From: Burkholderia sp. Leaf177
Lineage (GTDB): Bacteria; Pseudomonadota; Gammaproteobacteria; Burkholderiales; Burkholderiaceae
Length of the DNA stretch: 64,000 bases
Assembly: GCF_001424345.1 (NCBI RefSeq)
Contig: NZ_LMPF01000007.1
Coordinates: 1 to 64,000, forward strand
Direction: 5' to 3'
This document shows, one piece after another, positions 34,313 to 41,410 of this stretch. The notes below the pieces were generated by a model. That model saw only the letters and a list, made by a program, of their open reading frames with translations. It did not search any database and had not been told where the DNA came from. The position numbers and the translations under genes are program-made. Position 1 is the stretch's first letter. Each line of letters opens with the position of its first letter.

Positions 34313-37222
34313 ATGTCCAGTTCTTCCTGCGGTTCCGGCAATTGCGCCTGCAAGACCAAGATGCGCGATCCCTTCGACGATACCGACTACGGCACGCCGC
34401 TGCGTCATGCCGACATTGACGTGACGCTCGATATCGATGGCACGCCGGTCACGGTTCCGGCCGGAACGTCGGTGATGCGCGCGGCCATCGAAGCCGGCGT
34501 GAACGTGCCGAAACTCTGCGCGACCGATTCGCTCGAGCCGTTCGGTTCGTGCCGTTTGTGCCTCGTGGAAATTGAAGGGAAACGCGGTTATCCGGCATCG
34601 TGCACGACGCCTGTCGAAGCAGGCATGAAAGTGCGCACGCAAACGGACAAGCTGCAGTCGCTGCGCAAGAACGTGATGGAGCTGTACATCTCCGATCACC
34701 CGCTCGATTGCCTGACCTGCCCGGCCAACGGCGACTGCGAATTGCAGGACATGGCCGGCGTTGTCGGATTGCGCGAAGTGCGCTACGGCTACGAAGGCGC
34801 GAACCACCTGAAGGACAAGAAGGACGAATCGAATCCGTATTTCACGTACGACGCGTCGAAGTGCATCGTGTGTAATCGATGCGTGCGCGCGTGCGAAGAA
34901 ACGCAAGGCACGTTCGCGCTGACCATCGCGGGACGCGGTTTCGAATCGCGCGTGGCGGCCAGCGAAAACCAGCCGTTCATGGAATCGGAATGTGTCTCGT
35001 GCGGCGCGTGCGTGGCGGCTTGCCCGACCGCGACGCTGCAGGAAAAAACCGTGATCATGCTGGGTCAGCCCGAACATTCGGTCACGACCACATGCGCGTA
35101 TTGCGGCGTCGGCTGCTCGCTGAAGGCCGAGATGAAAGGCAGTCAGGTCGTGCGCATGGTGCCGAACAAAAATGGCGATGCAAACGACGGCCACGCCTGC
35201 GTCAAGGGCCGCTTTGCCTGGGGTTACGCCACGCACAAGGACCGTATCACCAAGCCGATGATCCGCGCGAAGATCACCGATCCGTGGCGCGAAGTGAGCT
35301 GGGAAGAAGCGCTTTCGTACGCGGCCAGCGAATTCCGCCGCATCCAGGACAAGTACGGCGTGGATTCGATTGGCGGGATTACGTCGTCACGATGCACGAA
35401 CGAGGAAACCTACCTCGTGCAGAAACTCGTGCGCGCGGCGTTCGGCAACAACAACGTCGATACCTGCGCCCGCGTTTGCCATTCGCCGACGGGTTACGGC
35501 CTGAAGACGACGCTGGGTGAATCGGCGGGAACGCAGACGTTCGCATCGGTCGAGAAAGCCGACGTGATCATGGTGATCGGCGCGAATCCGACCGATGGCC
35601 ATCCGGTGTTCGCATCGCGTCTCAAACGGCGCGTTCGTGAAGGCGCGCAATTGCTCGTGGTGGATCCGCGCCGCATCGATATCGTCGATACGCCGCACGT
35701 GAAGGCGTCGCATCATCTGGCGCTGCGCCCGGGAACGAACGTGGCCGTGGTCAACTCGCTCGCGCATGTGATCGTCACCGAAGGTCTGGTCGACGAAGCG
35801 TTTGTTGCCGAGCGCTGCGAGGCGCGCGCGTTCCAGCAATGGCGCGATTTCGTATCGCTGGAAGAAAACTCGCCTGAAGCCATGGAAGCAGTCACGGGCG
35901 TGCCGGCGCAAGCCGTGCGCGAAGCCGCGCGCATTTACGCTGCCGCGGAAAACGGCGCGATCTATTACGGTCTCGGCGTGACGGAACACGCGCAAGGCTC
36001 GACGACCGTGATGGGCATCGCGAATCTCGCGATGGCAACGGGCAATATCGGCCGCGAAGGCGTCGGCGTGAATCCGCTGCGTGGTCAGAACAACGTGCAA
36101 GGTTCGTGCGACATGGGTTCGTTCCCGCACGAGTTGCCGGGTTATCGCCACATCAGCGACGCGGCTGTGCGCGCGTTGTTCGAAGAAGCGTGGAGCGTGA
36201 AGCTGCAATCGGAACCGGGCCTGCGCATTCCGAACATGTTCGATGCCGCCGTTCACGGCAGTTTCCTCGGCCTGTATTGCCAGGGCGAGGACATCGTCCA
36301 GTCGGATCCGAATACGCAGCATGTGTCGAAGGCGTTGTCGTCGATGGAATGTATCGTCGTGCAGGATATTTTCCTGAACGAAACCGCCAAGTACGCACAC
36401 GTGTTCCTGCCGGGTTCGTCGTTCCTCGAAAAGGACGGCACGTTCACGAACGCCGAACGCCGCATCTCGCGCGTCCGCAAAGTCATGCCGCCGCTGCCGG
36501 GTCTCGCCGATTGGGAAGTCACGATCAAGCTCGCGCGTGCGCTGGGTTATGAAATGGGCTACACGCATCCGTCGCAGATCATGGACGAGATCGCAAGCCT
36601 TACGCCGACGTTCACGGGTGTTTCGTACAAGCGTCTCGATGAACTCGGCAGCATCCAGTGGCCTTGCAACGCGCAGGCGCCGGATGGCACGCCGACCATG
36701 CATATCGATGAATTCGTGCGCGGCAAGGGACACTTCGTGATCACGAAGTTCATTGCGACGCCGGAGAAAGTCACGCGCAAATATCCGCTGCTGCTGACGA
36801 CGGGACGGATTCTGTCGCAGTACAACGTGGGCGCGCAGACGCGGCGCACGGAGAATTCGCGCTGGCACGACGAGGACCGGCTGGAGATTCATCCGCACGA
36901 CGCCGAGGAACGCGGGATCAAGGCGGACGATTGGGTCGGCATCGAATCGCGGGCGGGACAGACTGTGCTGCGCGCGAAGATCACCGAGCGCATGCAACCG
37001 GGCGTGGTTTATACGACTTTCCACTTCCCGGAATCCGGCGCGAACGTGATCACGACCGATTCCTCCGATTGGGCCACGAATTGTCCCGAGTACAAGGTGA
37101 CGGCGGTGCAGGTAATGCCGGTGGAGCAGCCTTCGCAATGGCAGAAGGATTATTCGGCGTTCAATGTTCAGCAGCTGGAGTTTCTGAACTTGCGTGAATT
37201 GCCGGTTACATCGGGGAAATAA
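34313..37222 (+). CDS. fdsA: NAD-dependent formate dehydrogenase alpha (molybdenum) subunit
   Basis: 969 residues. An N-terminal [2Fe-2S] domain uses Cys69, Cys80, Cys83 and Cys97. A His-Cys [4Fe-4S] site has His129, Cys133, Cys136 and Cys142. Two ferredoxin clusters use Cys184/187/190/194 and Cys227/230/233/237, and the cofactor-proximal cluster uses Cys261/264/268/296. The bis-MGD domain has the molybdenum ligand Cys389 followed by the catalytic His390 in ARVCHSPTG. It oxidises formate to CO2. The residues are not selenocysteine. Cytoplasmic: no Tat signal. It lies between fdsB (16-base gap) and fdsD (2 bases), with no fdsC. Confidence 0.97.
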   Translation: MSSSSCGSGNCACKTKMRDPFDDTDYGTPLRHADIDVTLDIDGTPVTVPAGTSVMRAAIEAGVNVPKLCATDSLEPFGSCRLCLVEIEGKRGYPASCTTPVEAGMKVRTQTDKLQSLRKNVMELYISDHPLDCLTCPANGDCELQDMAGVVGLREVRYGYEGANHLKDKKDESNPYFTYDASKCIVCNRCVRACEETQGTFALTIAGRGFESRVAASENQPFMESECVSCGACVAACPTATLQEKTVIMLGQPEHSVTTTCAYCGVGCSLKAEMKGSQVVRMVPNKNGDANDGHACVKGRFAWGYATHKDRITKPMIRAKITDPWREVSWEEALSYAASEFRRIQDKYGVDSIGGITSSRCTNEETYLVQKLVRAAFGNNNVDTCARVCHSPTGYGLKTTLGESAGTQTFASVEKADVIMVIGANPTDGHPVFASRLKRRVREGAQLLVVDPRRIDIVDTPHVKASHHLALRPGTNVAVVNSLAHVIVTEGLVDEAFVAERCEARAFQQWRDFVSLEENSPEAMEAVTGVPAQAVREAARIYAAAENGAIYYGLGVTEHAQGSTTVMGIANLAMATGNIGREGVGVNPLRGQNNVQGSCDMGSFPHELPGYRHISDAAVRALFEEAWSVKLQSEPGLRIPNMFDAAVHGSFLGLYCQGEDIVQSDPNTQHVSKALSSMECIVVQDIFLNETAKYAHVFLPGSSFLEKDGTFTNAERRISRVRKVMPPLPGLADWEVTIKLARALGYEMGYTHPSQIMDEIASLTPTFTGVSYKRLDELGSIQWPCNAQAPDGTPTMHIDEFVRGKGHFVITKFIATPEKVTRKYPLLLTTGRILSQYNVGAQTRRTENSRWHDEDRLEIHPHDAEERGIKADDWVGIESRAGQTVLRAKITERMQPGVVYTTFHFPESGANVITTDSSDWATNCPEYKVTAVQVMPVEQPSQWQKDYSAFNVQQLEFLNLRELPVTSGK

Positions 37223-37224
37223 TC

Positions 37225-37467
37225 ATGGATGTGAACAGCCTGATGGACATGGCAAACCAGATTGGCGAATTCTTCGATTCGATGCCGGATCGCGAGGAAG
37301 CGCTCGATGGCATCGCCAATCATATTCACAAGTACTGGGCGCCGCGGATGCGCACGCCGATCCTTGAAACGCTGGATGATCCCGAGATGAGCGCGAAGCT
37401 TCACCCGATTGTGCTGGAGGCGCTGACTAAGCATCGGGAGGCGCTGACGCCGGCGGTGGCGGTTTAG
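37225..37467 (+). CDS. fdsD: Formate dehydrogenase delta subunit
   Basis: An 80-residue protein (MDVNSLMDMANQIGEFFDSMPD ... AVAV) matching the FdsD family throughout, including the IANHIHKYWAPRM core. FdsD is a small subunit that stabilises the Fds complex or assists cofactor insertion. It begins two bases after the fdsA stop, in the place where fdsC (FdhD-like sulfurtransferase) sits in Cupriavidus and Rhodobacter operons. A terminator follows. Confidence 0.93.
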   Translation: MDVNSLMDMANQIGEFFDSMPDREEALDGIANHIHKYWAPRMRTPILETLDDPEMSAKLHPIVLEALTKHREALTPAVAV

Positions 37468-37489
37468 GGGTTGGGATTTTGTTGCTGGA

Positions 37490-37516
37490 AGGACCGCTGA
37501 GTGCGGTCCTTTTTTT
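37490..37516 (+). terminator. Intrinsic terminator of the fds operon
   Basis: AGGACCGC-TGAGT-GCGGTCCT hairpin followed by T6, 22 bases after the fdsD stop. Confidence 0.93.
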
Positions 37517-37530
37517 GCCGTCTTGAACAT

Positions 37531-37566
37531 TCAATCAGCTATAATCTTTTTGATTAACTTTGATTG
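37531..37566 (+). promoter_or_regulatory. Toxin-antitoxin promoter/operator candidate
   Basis: A consensus -10 TATAAT (37540-37545) lies within repeated CAATCA/TGATT(G) half-sites (37532-37537, 37551-37555, 37561-37566). This is the layout expected for an autoregulated ribbon-helix-helix antitoxin operator. Confidence 0.5.
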
Positions 37567-37576
37567 GAGCTCTTTC

Positions 37577-37849
37577 ATGCCGCGCACGATGACCGCACAC
37601 GTGGAAGACGCGTTAGCAGAACGCGTAGACGAAATCGCCAAGAGACTGGATCGGCCAAGGGGTTGGTTGATAAGTAAAGCGCTTGAGCAGTTTGTCGAAC
37701 TGGAAGACACGAGGGATCGATTGACACGTGAGGGCATTGCGAGTCTGCGCGCAGGCGCGAGCGTTCCGCACACGGACGTTCGGACTTGGGCGGAAAGTCT
37801 GAACACTAAAAAGCCCCTGCCTTTCCCGAAAGCGAAGCGTGGCGCTTAA
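37577..37849 (+). CDS. Ribbon-helix-helix antitoxin (ParD/CopG-like)
   Basis: 90 residues from the ATG at 37577 (GGAG site, 8-base spacing). The N-terminal RHH DNA-binding fold is visible (TMTAHVEDALAERVDEIAKR, then RPRGWLISKALEQFV). The C-terminal half (from about 55) is the likely toxin-binding tail, disordered until bound. It should repress its own promoter and neutralise the downstream toxin. An in-frame ATG at 37523 would add 18 hydrophobic residues and overlap the promoter, so it is rejected. The toxin start overlaps its stop by 11 bases. Confidence 0.88.
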   Translation: MPRTMTAHVEDALAERVDEIAKRLDRPRGWLISKALEQFVELEDTRDRLTREGIASLRAGASVPHTDVRTWAESLNTKKPLPFPKAKRGA

Positions 37850-38126
37850 TGCTACGTGGTCCCAGGAAGCGCTGGACGATCTGAAACGCCTGTATGACTT
37901 TCTTGTGCCGAACGACGCGGCCGCTGCGGCCCGAAGCACTCTCGATCTGATCGAAGGTGTTGAGTTCGTTGTGAACAATCCCGGGCTTGCCGTCAAGTTG
38001 CCGCAGTTTGCGCCGGACGACATTCGCAGAGCATTTGTAAGCCGTTACGAGATTCGCTTCGCCTTTGATCTGCAACTCGACCAGATTGACGTGGTGCGTA
38101 TATTCAGTCAGAGAGAAGACCGCTGA
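37839..38126 (+). CDS. RelE/ParE family toxin
   Basis: 95 residues from a GTG at 37839, overlapping the antitoxin gene. The sequence has the RelE/ParE layout: WSQEALDDLKRLYDFLVPND, then a helical segment, the KLPQFAPDDIRRAFVSRYEIRFAFD beta sheet and the C-terminal VVRIFSQREDR strand with the conserved HxR/xR-like end (here FSQRED). ParE members poison gyrase, while RelE members cut mRNA. ParD-type partnership favours ParE, but the target is an inference. Confidence 0.87.
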   Translation: MALNATWSQEALDDLKRLYDFLVPNDAAAAARSTLDLIEGVEFVVNNPGLAVKLPQFAPDDIRRAFVSRYEIRFAFDLQLDQIDVVRIFSQREDR

Positions 38127-38164
38127 TTGCCTACGCTGTTTCCGACGAGTTATATCGTAGTCCC

Positions 38165-39871
38165 TCACTCCTCCCGCCCCGCCCCGAACCACATCTCGCA
38201 GTGCCTCAACAAGCCCTGCGTATCCGACGGTGCGCGTCCGCGCGCCGCAATATACCCATCCGGCCTCACCAGATAAAAACACGGCCGCGTGCGCCCGTAC
38301 GCTTCGGTCAACGAACGCGCGCCGTCATCGCCTTTATCGGTGATACGCCATACGCGCACCGTGTTCGGCAACGCCTCTTCCACCGATTTCGCGAGTTCAT
38401 CGAGATCCTTGTCGCGCAACGCGTGCGCGACCGTGATCGTCGCGGGCGCGAGCGCAATGTCATCTTCGTCCGATGGCTTCACCATCAGGAACAGCGAGAA
38501 ATACGCGGGATCGTGAAGATCGAAAAGACAACCGACTCCCGGCGCGCGTCCGAGCGGTCCATCGACGACATGCACCCACGCATCCGGCGCACGGTCGCCG
38601 GCGCGCGGACCGCCATCGAGCCCGCGATCGAGCGTCAACGGACTTTTCCGATACTGCACCGACAACTCGCTGACCGTGCGCCGCGCGGCATCGCGTAAAG
38701 GACCAATCGCCGATAACGCCGGCATCACGTGGTCGCGAATCAGCTTCATCGGGCCATGCTCGGCGGCTGCCATCTGCGTCATGAAACTCGATGTCCGCAA
38801 CACTTCGCGTTCAATAGGATGACGCTCGGTGTGATACGTATCGAGCAATCGATCCGGCGCCACGCCCGCCAGAATCCGCGCGATCTTCCAGCCGAGATTC
38901 AGCGCTTCCTGAATGCCCGTGTTCATGCCTTGCGCGCCGGCCGGACTGTGGACATGCGCGGCATCGCCTGAGAGAAATACACGCCCGGAACGCATCCGGT
39001 CCGCCATGCGGTTGTTCAGCCGGAAATACGATGACCACGCGAGACTCGACACCGTCACCCGATGATGAATGCGGCGCGCGACGATTTCACGGCATTCATC
39101 GAGCGTGGGTGCCGCGCTTTTTTGCAGGCTCTCCGGCGCGTCCGGGGATTGCGCCGCGACACGCTGATCGGCGATCAAACGCGTGCGTCCGCCGCCCATG
39201 GGGAACAACGTGGCAATGCCCTCGCCTGATGCAAAAATATGGAATTCGTCGTCGGGCCATTCGGTATCGGCCTGGAGATCGGCGAGCAGGAAAGTCTGCT
39301 CGAAGGTCTTTCCCGTGAACTCGATATTCAAACCATGACGCACCATGCTGTGCGCGCCGTCGGCTCCAATCAGATACGACGGCCGCAAGTGTTCCTCGGC
39401 TCCATTGGCGTAGCGCAGCGTGGTTTCCAGACCCGCCGATCCCTGATTGAAATGCGTCAACTCGACGCCGCGCTCAACGCGCACGTCGAACGTTTCGAGA
39501 TGTTCCGTCATCAGGCGTTCGGTGACGGATTGATCGAGAAAAAGAAGGTAGGGATAACGCGTTTGCAAGGGATCGAAATCGAGTTGCGTAAGACGCTGCC
39601 CGTTCGAATAAAGGTTGCCGATTCGCGCCCGGTGGCCAAGTTCCAGAAACGGTTCAACCAGTCTGTGCTGCTCGAATAACTCGAGCGTTCGCGCTTGAAT
39701 GCCGATGGCGCGCGACCATGGCAACGGCTCAGGCGCTTTATCGATAAGACGCACGGGAATGCCGGCGCGCGAAAGGCTCATGGCGGCGGCGAGGCCCGTT
39801 GGACCGGCGCCTGCAATGAGCACCGGCGATACGTCGAGCGTTTTGTGTCGGTTCGGCTGCGGCGCGTGCAT
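38165..39871 (-). CDS. FAD-dependent aromatic monooxygenase (PheA/TfdB-type)
   Basis: 568 residues from the ATG at 39871, which has GGAG 6 bases upstream. The frame extends to 39886 with a TTG. The group A flavoprotein hydroxylase motifs are present: GAGPTGLAAA near residue 20, the DG motif in LIGADGAHSMVRH, and GRVFLSGDAAHVHSPAGAQGMNTG for the FAD ribityl. A C-terminal thioredoxin-like domain is typical of phenol hydroxylases. It uses NAD(P)H and O2 to hydroxylate an aromatic ring. With no ring-cleavage genes nearby the substrate is unknown. It converges on the toxin gene with 38 bases between. Confidence 0.88.
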   Translation of the reverse strand: MHAPQPNRHKTLDVSPVLIAGAGPTGLAAAMSLSRAGIPVRLIDKAPEPLPWSRAIGIQARTLELFEQHRLVEPFLELGHRARIGNLYSNGQRLTQLDFDPLQTRYPYLLFLDQSVTERLMTEHLETFDVRVERGVELTHFNQGSAGLETTLRYANGAEEHLRPSYLIGADGAHSMVRHGLNIEFTGKTFEQTFLLADLQADTEWPDDEFHIFASGEGIATLFPMGGGRTRLIADQRVAAQSPDAPESLQKSAAPTLDECREIVARRIHHRVTVSSLAWSSYFRLNNRMADRMRSGRVFLSGDAAHVHSPAGAQGMNTGIQEALNLGWKIARILAGVAPDRLLDTYHTERHPIEREVLRTSSFMTQMAAAEHGPMKLIRDHVMPALSAIGPLRDAARRTVSELSVQYRKSPLTLDRGLDGGPRAGDRAPDAWVHVVDGPLGRAPGVGCLFDLHDPAYFSLFLMVKPSDEDDIALAPATITVAHALRDKDLDELAKSVEEALPNTVRVWRITDKGDDGARSLTEAYGRTRPCFYLVRPDGYIAARGRAPSDTQGLLRHCEMWFGAGREE

Positions 39872-39932
39872 GCGCTTCTCCATCAAACGTCACTGCTCCA
39901 AGTGTACGCCGGTCGAATCGCGCCAACGACGC

Positions 39933-40940
39933 TCAATGCGCGTGCGCCCTCGCGTGCGACTTTTCATCGAGCGCGCAATGATGTTCCGTCGTGCCCATTT
40001 CCACTTGCAGCGTTGCATGGTGCATGGCGTAGTCGCGGCGCAGCGTTCCCACGATTTCATCGACGAAGACATCGCCCGGATGACCCGCCGGCATCACGAT
40101 ATGCGCCGTCATTGCGTTTTCCGTGGTGGAAAGCGCCCAGACGTGGAGATCGTGGACATCGGTGACGCCCGGCAGATCCGCCAGATACTTTTCGATCCGC
40201 GGTTTGTCCACGCCCGGCGGCACGGCGGCCATGGCAAGGCGCATGGCGTCGCGGCCGAGTCCCCACGTTCCGGCCACGATCACCGCGACCACGACAATGC
40301 TCATCACCGGATCGATCCAGCTCGCGCCGGTATAGAGGATCACGAGGCCGCTGATGGCGACCGCGGCCGAGATGCCGGCGTCGCCCGCCATGTGCAGGAA
40401 CGCGCCGCGGATGTTCAGGTCCTCCTTGCTGCCGCGCATGAAGAGCCAGGCGGAGAAACCGTTGACCACCAGTCCGATCGTTGCCACGATAAATACGTCG
40501 AGTCCCGCGACCGGCGCCGGGTTGAGCAAGCGCTGGACGGCTTCGAGCACGATCGCGCCGCACGCGAACAGCAGCAGCGCGGCGTTGGCGAGCGAAGCCA
40601 GGATCGTCGAACTGCCGAGGCCGAATGTGTATCGCTCGGACGGCTTGCGCGTGCCGAGCCAGACCGCGCCCCACGCGAGCAAAAGGCCGAGGACATCGGA
40701 GAGATTGTGGCCGGCATCGGCGAGCAGCGCGGTGGAATGCGCGAGGAAACCGTACACCGCCTGCACGATCACGATCACCACGTTCAGCCCGACCGCGATG
40801 GCGAAGGTCCGGCCCTGCCCGGCTTGCGGCGCGTGATGGTGATGATGACCCTTGTGATCGTGACCCTTGTGATCATGACCGTCGTGGCCTTCGTGCGAAT
40901 GCTCGTGGTGCTCGTGCTGGTGCGTCGATTGAGGTGCCAT
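39933..40940 (-). CDS. Cation diffusion facilitator metal efflux transporter
   Basis: 335 residues. The N-terminal 36 residues hold about 17 histidines in HDHKG-type repeats (metal-buffering tail). Six transmembrane helices follow, with the CDF zinc-site motifs HNLSD in helix II (LLADAGHNLSDVLGLLL) and HMAGDAG in helix V. A cytoplasmic ferredoxin-like domain (about 240-320) ends it, with another His-rich tail. The family (CzcD/ZitB) exports Zn2+, Co2+ or Cd2+ by proton antiport. Its ATG follows the ArsR stop codon with no gap, so the two are translationally coupled. Metal specificity is inferred only broadly. Confidence 0.93.
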   Translation of the reverse strand: MAPQSTHQHEHHEHSHEGHDGHDHKGHDHKGHHHHHAPQAGQGRTFAIAVGLNVVIVIVQAVYGFLAHSTALLADAGHNLSDVLGLLLAWGAVWLGTRKPSERYTFGLGSSTILASLANAALLLFACGAIVLEAVQRLLNPAPVAGLDVFIVATIGLVVNGFSAWLFMRGSKEDLNIRGAFLHMAGDAGISAAVAISGLVILYTGASWIDPVMSIVVVAVIVAGTWGLGRDAMRLAMAAVPPGVDKPRIEKYLADLPGVTDVHDLHVWALSTTENAMTAHIVMPAGHPGDVFVDEIVGTLRRDYAMHHATLQVEMGTTEHHCALDEKSHARAHAH

Positions 40941-41300
40941 TTATTCGTTATCCGGTCTGAAATCGGCGTGCGGCTCGGCAATATGCTCGAGCAGTTCTGC
41001 CAGCATGCTGCTGATGTGTTTGTCGGCGGCGAGATAGAAAACCTGCTTGCCTTCACGCTCGGCACGCACGATTCGCGCCGCCCGCAGCAAGCGCAAATGG
41101 TGGCTGACGAGCGACGCCGACAAACCCAGCGACTCGGCAATCGCGCCCACCGACGAACGCCGTTCCACGCACGTCAACACAATGCGCAGGCGCGTCGGAT
41201 CGCCTAGCAGGCGGAACAGATCGGCGAGCGGAACGACACGCTCATCGGTGGAAACTTCGTTCGGAAGCAAAGAGGAGGACAAGATCGGTCGAATCAACAT
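40941..41300 (-). CDS. ArsR/SmtB family metal-sensing repressor
   Basis: 119 residues with a winged helix-turn-helix (LADLFRLLGDPTRLRIVL ... SLGLSASLVSHHLRLLRAA). The C-terminal helix contains D-x-H-x10-H-x2-E (AADKHISSM to LEHIAE), exactly the alpha5 zinc site consensus of SmtB/CzrA-type sensors. The arsenic alpha3 cysteine motif is absent, so it should sense zinc or cobalt. It represses itself and the co-transcribed CDF exporter. A TGAAC-N4-GTTCA operator lies immediately upstream of its ATG. No Shine-Dalgarno is visible, suggesting a leaderless or very short-leader mRNA. Confidence 0.92.
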   Translation of the reverse strand: MLIRPILSSSLLPNEVSTDERVVPLADLFRLLGDPTRLRIVLTCVERRSSVGAIAESLGLSASLVSHHLRLLRAARIVRAEREGKQVFYLAADKHISSMLAELLEHIAEPHADFRPDNE

Positions 41301-41301
41301 T

Positions 41302-41315
41302 TGAACAGGCGTTCA
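41302..41315 (-). promoter_or_regulatory. ArsR/SmtB-type operator
   Basis: TGAAC-AGGC-GTTCA inverted repeat one base upstream of the repressor start, closely resembling the TGAACA..TGTTCA core of SmtB/CzrA operators. Confidence 0.65.
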
Positions 41316-41410
41316 CATGTTATTGATCCGGCACCTGCGGCGTCAATGCAAAAATCGGGATCAGTAGTGAACGTGTGGGAAAATGGCGCGTTCGCATTTG
41401 ATTTCCCTCA

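Noticed and set aside
35387-37138. 583-codon minus-strand frame opposite fdsA
   Set aside because: Arg/His-rich translation without any domain, antisense to a fully conserved enzyme.
40840-40885. Short tandem DNA repeat (CCTTGTGATC units)
   Set aside because: It simply encodes the His-Asp-His-Lys-Gly repeats of the CDF transporter.
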